In this document: positions 1-5,168 of the stretch, in pieces | Layout: each line of letters starts with the position of its first letter | How positions within the stretch are numbered: the stretch's first letter is position 1 | Notes under the pieces: model-generated | What the model was told of the DNA's origin: nothing | Databases searched by the model: none | What the model saw: only the letters and a program-made list of their open reading frames with translations | Translations under genes and position numbers: made by a program | Origin: Thermoplasmata archaeon | GTDB taxonomy: Archaea; Thermoplasmatota; E2; DHVEG-1 | Direction of reading: 5' to 3' | Assembly (NCBI GenBank): GCA_003649845.1 | Contig: QMTB01000064.1 | Coordinates: forward strand, 1-7,800 | DNA length: 7,800 nt

Positions 1-1
1 A

Positions 2-550
2 TACCTACTTATAGCTAAGAAATTAAGAGAAGCATCTCTCTCAACTAGTAGAAAAGAATCACTTGCAATAGATAAAGCAGCGGATGTAATGGAGAGTATG
101 TATACAACACTAGCAGAGAACGCTGGAGAAAACCCATTAGATAAACTTATTTCAACGAGGAAGAAGCTTATAGATGGAAATATCGATATGAAGAATATAC
201 TTCCAGCTGGTATATTTCTATCTGAGTTAAAAAGAGCGAAGGAAACAGTTACAAATATATTGAGAATGGATGAGGTTTTAAGCGCTAAGCAACTATTTAA
301 AACAGAAAGCTATGGATTAAGCTCTGGTATTACAATATATACCTCGGAAGGCTGCCCATGGTGTGCTAGAACAAAAGAGTATCTTAGATCAAGAGGAATA
401 TCTTTTAGAGAGATAAATGTATCTAGAAACCCAGCTGCTATAAACGATATGATAAGAGTATCAGGTCAAACAGGTACACCTGTAACAGTTATAAAAGGAC
501 AAGCAGTAGTTGGATTTGATGTAGAACGATTAAACGCTCTACTCTCATAA
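2..550 (+). CDS. Thermosome-like (group II) chaperonin C-terminus fused to a glutaredoxin domain, 5' end outside window
   Basis: Frame 2 is open from the left edge, and the 29 codons before the ATG at 89 are also coding, so this is the last 182 residues of a longer protein. Window residues 1-96 read like the end of a thermosome subunit: AKKLREA (family AKKLREYA), RKESLAIDKAADVME (family REQLAIEAFADALE), the hallmark TLAENAGENPLD (family LAENAGLDPID), and ILRMDEVLSAK (family ILRIDDVIAAK). This is equatorial-domain sequence from just after the family's GGGAxE segment; the main ATPase motifs lie upstream. A short linker (about nt 281-328) leads to a glutaredoxin domain (nt 329-547) with a CPWC active site at nt 353-364, the cis-proline motif TGTPV, and VVGFD near the end. 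It most resembles the YruB/NrdH-like glutaredoxins. It sits where a thermosome normally has its flexible Gly/Met-rich tail. No stop or frameshift separates the two parts. Domain assignments are confident; the redox-chaperone role is inference. Confidence 0.85.
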   Translation, partial: YLLIAKKLREASLSTSRKESLAIDKAADVMESMYTTLAENAGENPLDKLISTRKKLIDGNIDMKNILPAGIFLSELKRAKETVTNILRMDEVLSAKQLFKTESYGLSSGITIYTSEGCPWCARTKEYLRSRGISFREINVSRNPAAINDMIRVSGQTGTPVTVIKGQAVVGFDVERLNALLS

Positions 551-569
551 AAAAGATTTACTTATAAAG
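551..569 (+). promoter_or_regulatory. Candidate archaeal promoter (BRE/TATA) of the radical SAM-permease operon
   Basis: An A-rich BRE-like stretch (551-558) precedes a TATA-like TTATAAAG at 562-569. The usual archaeal spacing of about 25-27 nt puts transcription start near 590-592, just before the Shine-Dalgarno. Read-through from the chaperonin-glutaredoxin gene is equally possible because the gap between the genes is only 67 bp and no clear terminator is visible. Confidence 0.4.
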
Positions 570-592
570 CATTTTAGTATTATCAATATTAG

Positions 593-600
593 AAAGGAGG
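593..600 (+). promoter_or_regulatory. Strong Shine-Dalgarno far upstream of the radical SAM start
   Basis: AAAGGAGG is a strong match to the 16S anti-SD, but it ends 17 nt before the ATG at 618. An in-frame TAA at 606-608 rules out any closer upstream start, so the spacing is genuinely long unless the first codons are mis-called or a leader fold shortens the distance. Confidence 0.6.
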
Positions 601-617
601 ATAGATAAAGAAATAAT

Positions 618-1562
618 ATGATTGTATTTGGACCAGTTCCATCTAGGAGATTAGGTAGAAGCCTAGGTGTAAATAATATACCACCTAAAATCTGCAGTTA
701 TTCTTGTATATACTGTCAATTAGGTAGAACCCTTAAAATGCAGATAGATAGAGAAGAATTCTATAAGCCAGTGGAGATATATAGAGGGGTTGAAGAGAAG
801 ATAAAAGATTTGGAGAATAGAATAGAAAATATAGATTATATAACCTTTGTACCAGATGGAGAACCAACTTTAGATATAAACCTTGGAGGAGAGATAAATC
901 TTCTCAAATCAATAGGTGTAAGAATAGCTGTAATTACTAATTCCTCTCTAATATGGAGAGAAGATGTTCAAAGAGATCTATTAGAAACTGATTTAGTTTC
1001 CCTTAAAATAGATACAGTTGATGGAGAGATATGGAGGAAGATAAATAGACCTCATCCAAATCTTGATATAGAAGATATACTAGATGGGATATACAGATTT
1101 AATAGAAGATTTAAAGGTATAGTTTATACAGAAACTATGCTTATAGATGGTGTAAATGATAATGATGATATTCTTAGAGGTACAGCAGATTTTATTTCAA
1201 AACTTTCTATAGATAAAAGCTATATCTCTATACCTATTAGACCTCCTGCTGAAATAGAGGTGGATATTCCAAGAGAAGAAAATTTGAATAAAGCATATAA
1301 CATCTTCAGAGAAAGAGACATCCAGGTTGAATATCTAATTGGATACGAGGGAAATGAATTTACATCTACAGGTGATATAAAAGATGATATACTTTCTATA
1401 ACCTCTGTACATCCTATTAGAGAAGATGGTATGAGGGAATTAATTAGAAAAAGAGATGGAAAATGGGATGTTATAGAAAAACTGATAGAGGAAGGAGAAA
1501 TCAAAGAAGTTGTATATAGGGATAAAAAATTCTATATTAGAAATCTACAAAAACGGTGGTAG
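618..1562 (+). CDS. Radical SAM protein, COG0731-type
   Basis: A 314-residue soluble radical SAM enzyme. The three cysteines C26, C30 and C33 (CSYSCIYC) form the CxxxCxxC site for the [4Fe-4S] cluster that cleaves S-adenosylmethionine. The N-terminal GPVPSRRLGRSLGVN is typical of the short COG0731 proteins, DGEPTLD (about 80-86) is the GEPT-like SAM-binding motif, and the last 60 residues look like a small winged-helix-like domain. COG0731 is often labelled wyosine synthase (Taw1/TYW1), but those enzymes carry extra N-terminal cysteines for a second cluster. This protein has only three cysteines in total, so a Taw1 call is not supported and the substrate is unknown. The start is fixed by an in-frame stop at 606. 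The next gene begins 6 nt after its stop, so it is probably co-translated with the permease genes. Confidence 0.85.
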   Translation: MIVFGPVPSRRLGRSLGVNNIPPKICSYSCIYCQLGRTLKMQIDREEFYKPVEIYRGVEEKIKDLENRIENIDYITFVPDGEPTLDINLGGEINLLKSIGVRIAVITNSSLIWREDVQRDLLETDLVSLKIDTVDGEIWRKINRPHPNLDIEDILDGIYRFNRRFKGIVYTETMLIDGVNDNDDILRGTADFISKLSIDKSYISIPIRPPAEIEVDIPREENLNKAYNIFRERDIQVEYLIGYEGNEFTSTGDIKDDILSITSVHPIREDGMRELIRKRDGKWDVIEKLIEEGEIKEVVYRDKKFYIRNLQKRW

Positions 1563-1568
1563 AGGAAG

Positions 1569-2003
1569 TTGGATAGCAGAGGAGAGAAGCTTATAGATGC
1601 ATTCTATAAAGCTATTCTAGGTTTTAGTAATTCTCTATCTATAATACTAGGCATAATATTACTCCTAGGATTATTCAAGGTATATGTTACACATGATATG
1701 ATTACATCTATCTTTACCGGTGATTTATTTAAAGACACTTTATTAGGTGCAATACTCGGTAGCATACTTACAGGTAATCCAATAACAAGTTATATAATCG
1801 GTGGAGAGTTACTTAGAGATAACGTTAGTTTATTCGCTGTAACTTCTTTTATATTATCATGGGTTACAGTAGGATTAGTACAACTCCCAGCTGAGATTTT
1901 ATTTTTAGGTAAACGTTTCGCTATCACTAGGAATCTACTTAGTTTTCTATTATCCATAGTAATCTCTATATTAACTGTTTTAACCCTTGAGGTGGTAGTT
2001 TGA
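1569..2003 (+). CDS. Half-size ArsP/DUF318-type permease, first half
   Basis: A 144-residue membrane protein with about four hydrophobic segments (roughly residues 20-37, 54-70, 84-104 and 122-141). Recognisable motifs are GSILTGNP (64-71), where the family has a conserved Gly/Pro turn inside the membrane, and WVTVGLVQLPAE (98-109) followed by GKRFAITRN. These recall the DUF318/ArsP_1-like predicted permeases, whose full-length members are roughly twice this size. It has no cysteine. The start is TTG at 1569, with AGAGGA just upstream overlapping the radical SAM stop; no in-frame ATG lies near the N-terminus. The gene ends in TTGA, which also holds the start of the next gene. I infer that it pairs with the next protein as a two-subunit transporter. 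The family is fairly likely; the substrate is unknown. Confidence 0.7.
   Translation: MDSRGEKLIDAFYKAILGFSNSLSIILGIILLLGLFKVYVTHDMITSIFTGDLFKDTLLGAILGSILTGNPITSYIIGGELLRDNVSLFAVTSFILSWVTVGLVQLPAEILFLGKRFAITRNLLSFLLSIVISILTVLTLEVVV
1990..1996 (+). promoter_or_regulatory. Shine-Dalgarno deciding the TTG start of the second half-permease
   Basis: GAGGTGG lies inside the end of the preceding gene, 3 nt before the TTG at 2000. The TTGA overlap makes this a stop-restart coupling site and supports TTG over any later start. Confidence 0.5.
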
Positions 2004-2521
2004 AAAAGAGGGGAGATAAAACATTATACTATGGATTATACTTCTTAGGTTTCGTTATACTACTCTATATTATCTTATATCTATTAAACCCTAATAGTAT
2101 CTATAAACCTCTTAATGTCTCACTTAATATATTCATTCAGATAATCCCTGTTATAATAATGGTTATAGTGTTAATGGGTTTTTCAAATTATTTTTTGAAA
2201 CCAAAAATTATTCTAAAATATCTAGGTAGAGAATCAGGTACCAAAGGATGGATTCTAGCTATAGTATTTGGTATAGTAAGCCATGGATCTATATATGTAT
2301 GGTATCCATTTCTAAAAGATTTACATAAACAAGGTATGAAAACTAGTTTGATAGCAGTATTTCTATATAATAGAGCTATTAAGATACCTCTTCTACCTAT
2401 AATGATCTTCTATTTTGGTATACCATTTGTTATAGTTTTAATGATATATATGATCCTTGCATCGGTTATAGAGGGTAAAGTTTTAGAGAATATCAATGGA
2501 GGTAGTGTAGAAGATGTTTGA
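2000..2521 (+). CDS. Half-size ArsP/DUF318-type permease, second half
   Basis: A 173-residue membrane protein with about five hydrophobic segments (roughly 10-28, 42-62, 82-104, 115-135 and 138-157). The core GIVSHGSIYVWYP (91-103) and FLYNRAIKIPLLP (121-133) are in places equivalent to the GSILTGNP and LVQLPAE motifs of the preceding protein, as expected for the two repeats of one permease. A basic N-terminus and a charged loop (about 66-84, rich in K, R and G) suggest cytoplasmic faces. It has no cysteine. Its TTG start overlaps the upstream stop by 4 nt, and its own end overlaps the next ATG by 8 nt, so the order radical SAM, half, half, full permease is a coupled unit. A joint 317 residues with the first half matches a normal full-length ArsP-type permease. 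Substrate unknown. Confidence 0.7.
   Translation: MKKRGDKTLYYGLYFLGFVILLYIILYLLNPNSIYKPLNVSLNIFIQIIPVIIMVIVLMGFSNYFLKPKIILKYLGRESGTKGWILAIVFGIVSHGSIYVWYPFLKDLHKQGMKTSLIAVFLYNRAIKIPLLPIMIFYFGIPFVIVLMIYMILASVIEGKVLENINGGSVEDV
2498..2503 (+). promoter_or_regulatory. Shine-Dalgarno of the full-length permease
   Basis: GGAGGT ends 10 nt before the ATG at 2514 and lies inside the coding end of the second half-permease, consistent with coupled translation. Confidence 0.55.
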
Positions 2522-3548
2522 TGTAATATCTACATTAAATCGTTCTATAATTATAACCTTATTTGTATTTGTAATGATGCTACTAGTAGATTATTTCAAT
2601 GTTTTAACAGAAGGTAGATTGAGGAGAGCTGTTAGAGGGGATAGATTTAGACAGTATACTGTAGCATCCTTCCTAGGTGCTACACCTGGTTGCCTTGGTG
2701 CTTTTATGAATGTTTCTCTATATGTACATGGTCTTCTAACCTTCGGTGCAATACTAGGTGGCATGATTGCTACATCTGGAGATGAAGCTTTTGTTATGCT
2801 TACAATGTTTCCAAGAGAGGCTCTAATATTATTTATCCTACTATTTATACTTGGCATCATCGGTGCATGGATTGCAGATAAAATAGCGGGTTTATTTCAT
2901 TTAAATGTTTGCGAGGAATGTAGATTACAAGTATTACATGATGTGGATAGAAAAAAACCTTTTCAACCATCTATAATATATAAATTCCCAAGGTTTACAT
3001 TTGCAAGATACATTCTAATACTAATTTTTATAGGTATTATTATATTAGATCTTCTAGGTTTATGGGGTCCTCAAAGTTGGAGTTTAGAAGAACCAGATAG
3101 AATCATATTCTTCACTCTTTCTATGATTGCTCTATTTATAATCTTAACATCATCTAAACATTATCTAAGAGAACATATAGTTGCTCATCTAATTAAAAAA
3201 CATATCTGGCGTGTATTCCTATGGACCTTTTTTGCTCTACTATTTGTAGGAATAGGTTTACAATACTTTAACCTTGAAGGATTTGTCACATCAAATATAG
3301 GTTTAATACTTATTATAAGTGCTATCGTTGGTTTAATCCCAGAATCAGGTCCCCATTTAATCTTCGTAACTATGTTCGCAAACGGTATCATACCCTTCTC
3401 AGTACTTCTTACAAGTTCTATAGTACAAGATGGACATGGTATGTTACCGTTATTCTCCTATACAATTAGAGATTCTATCCTTATAAAACTCTTCAACCTA
3501 TTTTTTGGTTTGATCATAGGAGGGATATTTCTATTAATGGGTCTCTAA
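2514..3548 (+). CDS. Putative 10-TM heavy-metal exporter-like permease (ArsP_2-like)
   Basis: A 344-residue polytopic membrane protein that resembles the family annotated as putative 10TM heavy-metal exporter or arsenic efflux/manganese transporter. It contains two related halves. The first has GATPGCLGAF (55-64) followed by TSGDEAFVM (87-95). The second has GLIPESGPH (273-281) followed by VQDGHGMLP (304-312), each before a long hydrophobic segment. Between them is a charged cytoplasmic-looking loop with H129 and CEEC (133-136), a possible metal site. C60 in the first Gly/Pro turn is replaced by serine (S278) in the second. Overlap with the previous gene is 8 nt, with a good Shine-Dalgarno. 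Family fit is good; family annotations of substrate (arsenic, manganese) are tentative, so I leave the transported ion open. An AT-rich stretch with short T-runs follows the stop. Confidence 0.75.
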   Translation: MFDVISTLNRSIIITLFVFVMMLLVDYFNVLTEGRLRRAVRGDRFRQYTVASFLGATPGCLGAFMNVSLYVHGLLTFGAILGGMIATSGDEAFVMLTMFPREALILFILLFILGIIGAWIADKIAGLFHLNVCEECRLQVLHDVDRKKPFQPSIIYKFPRFTFARYILILIFIGIIILDLLGLWGPQSWSLEEPDRIIFFTLSMIALFIILTSSKHYLREHIVAHLIKKHIWRVFLWTFFALLFVGIGLQYFNLEGFVTSNIGLILIISAIVGLIPESGPHLIFVTMFANGIIPFSVLLTSSIVQDGHGMLPLFSYTIRDSILIKLFNLFFGLIIGGIFLLMGL

Positions 3549-3553
3549 ACCAT

Positions 3554-3589
3554 TATTTTAATTAAATTTTAAAATAAAAATTGATTTTA
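3554..3589 (+). terminator. Possible T-rich termination zone after the permease operon
   Basis: Just after the operon stop, the + strand has short T-runs (TTTT at 3555-3558, 3567-3570 and 3585-3588) and the opposite strand has runs of four and five T. Archaeal termination uses T-rich tracts without needing a hairpin, so this could serve both converging transcripts. The runs are short, so the call is weak. Confidence 0.3.
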
Positions 3590-3610
3590 TGATACGATAA
3601 AATTTATTAA

Positions 3611-3661
3611 TTTCCTGGTGGATTTCCCAGAGTAATGTTAACTTTCCTATCAGGAAAGTTA
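3611..3661 (+). repeat. Perfect 10-bp hairpin and an overlapping competing helix
   Basis: TAACTTTCCT (3639-3648) and AGGAAAGTTA (3652-3661) form a perfect inverted repeat with a 3-nt loop. TTTCCT also occurs at 3611-3616, so the right arm can instead pair with 3611-3621: 3611-3621 against 3647-3657 gives 11 pairs including two G-U. The two helices share bases and cannot form together. Not followed by a T-run, so it is not a classical terminator. It lies between converging genes and could be a 3' UTR fold or a protein-binding dyad. Confidence 0.55.
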
Positions 3662-3690
3662 TAATATAATCTTTGACATAAGTATTTTTA

Positions 3691-3785
3691 TGCTAGATTA
3701 TCAAGATCCACATATTGAGATTCAGATGAAGTCTTTAAGTCCAAGACTATAGATTAAAATTTTGTGGTAGATCTAAATATGATCT
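3691..3785 (+). ncRNA. Possible small structured RNA (weak)
   Basis: TTATAATATAAT (3659-3670) could act as a TATA element, placing a start near 3690. Downstream, 3704-3712 can pair with 3763-3774 (nine pairs around a 3-nt bulge) and encloses a hairpin, AGTCTT (3730-3735) with AAGACT (3743-3748). No C/D-box pair, tRNA fold or other known RNA signature was found. In AT-rich DNA such pairing can arise by chance. Confidence 0.15.
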
Positions 3786-4208
3786 CTATTTAGAATAATA
3801 GTTTTCTAAGAATTCTTTGGATTCCATTCTCCTGATATTTTTTATTTTGTCGAAATCCTTATCCTCACTTAGAATAGTTGAGAATCCATTGTTTATCATG
3901 CAAGCTGTATGCAATGCATCTCTAGGATCAATATTTGTTTCCTCTAGTACATCAAGCATTTTTATAATACTTGATTCATCAATATTCAACCATTTTATTG
4001 GTAGAGATAGTGATGCTCTTGTAATCTTTAGAGCATCTTTTTTACCTATTCTCTTCTTGAGAACCCATATGATCTCATCTATTATTAGATATGATGCCGC
4101 GCAACTGATCTTTCTTTCTTCTATTAATTTTATAATATTTCTACATCTCTCCCCTAGTTCATCTTGATTGATAGCAGCGAATATGAAAATATTAGAATCG
4201 ATATACAA
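3786..4208 (-). CDS. vapC: VapC-family toxin, PIN-domain ribonuclease
   Basis: A 140-residue single PIN domain, the usual size for a VapC toxin. The acidic metal-binding residues of the active site are visible: D4 in MYIDSN, E45 in IDEIIW, D97 in DPRDALH, and D116/D118 in SEDKDFD. Such enzymes cut RNA with Mg2+ or Mn2+; known targets in other species include tRNA and rRNA. The target here cannot be read. The start is TTG at 4208, 2 nt after the vapB stop, with GGAGAGG 7 nt upstream. The conserved IDSN motif needs this start, since it lies only two residues in. The short gap means toxin is made only when the antitoxin message is translated. All catalytic residues are present, so the toxin looks active. 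A 5-bp inverted repeat (3769-3773 with 3781-3785) lies just past the stop. Confidence 0.88.
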   Translation of the reverse strand: MYIDSNIFIFAAINQDELGERCRNIIKLIEERKISCAASYLIIDEIIWVLKKRIGKKDALKITRASLSLPIKWLNIDESSIIKMLDVLEETNIDPRDALHTACMINNGFSTILSEDKDFDKIKNIRRMESKEFLENYYSK

Positions 4209-4210
4209 TT

Positions 4211-4447
4211 CTATTCCTCTCCATATCTCTCCTTTAGTGTTTCTTTTATCTCATCTATTGATATCCTAGTTCTACTTTTTCTAGATATTTCATAGAAAAT
4301 CTTAGAGGCCCTCTCTTTTTTAGATAAAATTATTTTTCCATCTTTGACATCTATAAGTATTTCATCTCCGATATTGAGACCTAGTAGTTCTCGTATTGTT
4401 TTTGGTATAACAACCTGGCCTTTAGCAAGTATATTTCTGACAATCAT
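4211..4447 (-). CDS. vapB: VapB-family antitoxin with AbrB/SpoVT-type DNA-binding domain
   Basis: The N-terminal 45 residues form an AbrB-type swapped-hairpin DNA-binding domain: AKGQVVIPKTIRELLGL, then GDEILIDVKDGKIIL. The charged C-terminal part (about 48-78, KERASKIFYEISRKSRT and on) is the region that in this family wraps the VapC active site. Family role: neutralise the toxin and, with it, repress the operon. I chose the ATG at 4447 (78 residues). A TTG at 4456 would add three residues, but the candidate TATA elements put transcription start at about 4448-4456, so the ATG would be leaderless or nearly so. No Shine-Dalgarno precedes either start. VapC follows 2 nt after its stop. Confidence 0.88.
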   Translation of the reverse strand: MIVRNILAKGQVVIPKTIRELLGLNIGDEILIDVKDGKIILSKKERASKIFYEISRKSRTRISIDEIKETLKERYGEE

Positions 4448-4466
4448 TTTAACCAATAAGTAATCT

Positions 4467-4490
4467 TATAGTTAAACTATATAATTAAAC
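4467..4490 (-). promoter_or_regulatory. vapBC promoter with a 15-bp palindromic operator candidate
   Basis: TATAGTT-A-AACTATA (4467-4481) is a perfect 7-1-7 palindrome 20-34 nt upstream of the vapB ATG. It coincides with the AT-rich core promoter on the minus strand (TTAATTATATAG, about 4478-4489). A repressor bound here would cover the TATA box, as expected for autoregulation by a VapB/VapC complex. The palindrome is seen directly; the binding is inferred. Confidence 0.5.
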
Positions 4491-4596
4491 TTTTTGGTTT
4501 TTTCACCTCCTCATTTATACGAGATTAATAGAATGTCTAGTCTCTCTATGATTTTCTATATGATACTAGAGGCTTATAAACTAAGATGTCTTTAGT
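4491..4596. other. Spacer between divergent vapBC and rpl10e promoters
   Basis: No gene is seen. It has a T-rich run (4491-4503), a TCACCTCCT motif (4503-4511), and a 6-bp inverted repeat TCTAGT/ACTAGA (4536-4541, 4565-4570) with a 23-nt loop. A second TATA-like GCTTATAAA (4572-4580) could give an extra, more distal rpl10e start. Confidence 0.4.
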
Positions 4597-4612
4597 GAAA
4601 AGAATTATAAAT
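4597..4612 (+). promoter_or_regulatory. rpl10e promoter (BRE + TATA)
   Basis: A purine-rich BRE-like GAAAAGAA (4597-4604) followed directly by TTATAAAT (4605-4612) is a near-textbook archaeal core promoter. Expected transcription start is near 4634, giving a leader of about 28 nt before the ATG. Confidence 0.65.
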
Positions 4613-4647
4613 ACGAGATTTATTTCCTCTAATCCTTAACATAGTTC

Positions 4648-4653
4648 AGAGGT
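4648..4653 (+). promoter_or_regulatory. Shine-Dalgarno of rpl10e
   Basis: AGAGGT ends 8 nt before the ATG at 4662, normal spacing for archaeal genes with leaders. Confidence 0.5.
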
Positions 4654-4661
4654 TGTGACTC

Positions 4662-5168
4662 ATGTCAAGAAAACCAGGCAGAATGTACAGATATATAAAA
4701 GGGCAGATCTCCACTCGGAAAGAATACATGGGTGGTATTCCAAATCCTAGGATAACCCAGTTTGTATTGGGAAATAAAAAAGGTGTCTTCCCAATAAGAT
4801 TATCTCTAGTGTTATCAGAGAAATGCCAGGTTAGACATAATGCATTAGAAGCGGCTCGTATTGTAGCTAATAGAACAATGGAGAAGAAAGTAGGCTCAGC
4901 TAATTATCTGATGAGAGTAAGGGTGTATCCACATGCTGTTCTAAGAGAGAATAAACAAGCAACAGGTGCAGGTGCTGATAGAGTATCACAGGGTATGAGG
5001 GCATCTTATGGTAAAATTGTTTCAATCGCTGCAGTGGTAAAACCAAATCAGTCTGTTATAGATATTGAAACCTTTCCGCAATATATAGAGCAGGCAAAAG
5101 CAGCTCTTAGAAAAGCAGGTATGAAGCTACCCTCTCCCCATAGAATATTACAAACCAATCTAACCTAG
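4662..5168 (+). CDS. rpl10e: 50S ribosomal protein L10e (uL16)
   Basis: A 168-residue large-subunit ribosomal protein, archaeal counterpart of bacterial L16 and eukaryotic L10, within the family's usual length. It sits near the tRNA-binding centre of the large subunit. Diagnostic parts are SRKPGRMYRY at the start, TRKEYMGGIPNPRITQF (18-34), VRHNALEAARIVANR (57-71), RVRVYPHAVLRENKQATGAG (85-104) with ADRVSQGMR after it, and KLPSPHRI near the end. The wording resembles Thermoplasmata and other euryarchaeal versions as I remember them. It stands alone, with its own promoter and good Shine-Dalgarno. Its TAG stop overlaps the stop of the converging protease gene in the shared CTAG at 5165-5168. 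Confidence 0.95.
   Translation: MSRKPGRMYRYIKGQISTRKEYMGGIPNPRITQFVLGNKKGVFPIRLSLVLSEKCQVRHNALEAARIVANRTMEKKVGSANYLMRVRVYPHAVLRENKQATGAGADRVSQGMRASYGKIVSIAAVVKPNQSVIDIETFPQYIEQAKAALRKAGMKLPSPHRILQTNLT

Noticed and set aside
89..550. A stand-alone 153-residue glutaredoxin gene starting at the ATG at 89
   Set aside because: The same frame is open upstream to the window edge and encodes thermosome-like sequence. The chaperonin motif also continues past position 89, so this ATG is an internal methionine.
1220..1504. 94-codon minus-strand frame inside the radical SAM gene, and similar frames at 2591-2860, 3185-3391 and 5555-5785
   Set aside because: All lie opposite well-supported genes, lack recognisable domains, and are expected by chance in AT-rich coding DNA.
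618..1562. Calling the radical SAM protein Taw1 (wyosine biosynthesis)
   Set aside because: The second-cluster cysteines of Taw1 are absent; only the three SAM-cluster cysteines are present.
3635..3664. Nine-codon ORF (ATG at 3635) running through the hairpin, as a leader peptide
   Set aside because: No well-spaced Shine-Dalgarno precedes it, no + strand gene follows that it could regulate, and its sequence is explained by the inverted repeat.
3723..3750. C/D-box guide RNA suggested by AGATGA
   Set aside because: The box C match is imperfect and there is no CUGA box D at suitable distance.
3817..4167. 116-codon + strand reading frame opposite vapC
   Set aside because: It is the antisense of a PIN-domain gene with intact catalytic residues. 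The translation is low in complexity and shows no family motif.
4503..4519. Perfect anti-SD-like TCACCTCCT on the + strand (GGAGGTGA on the minus strand), with a three-codon minus-strand ORF ATG-AGG-AGG-TGA
   Set aside because: No usable start codon lies downstream on the minus strand at proper spacing, and it would fall between a TATA-like element and its start site, so it is probably not in a transcript. A 9-nt match can occur by chance.
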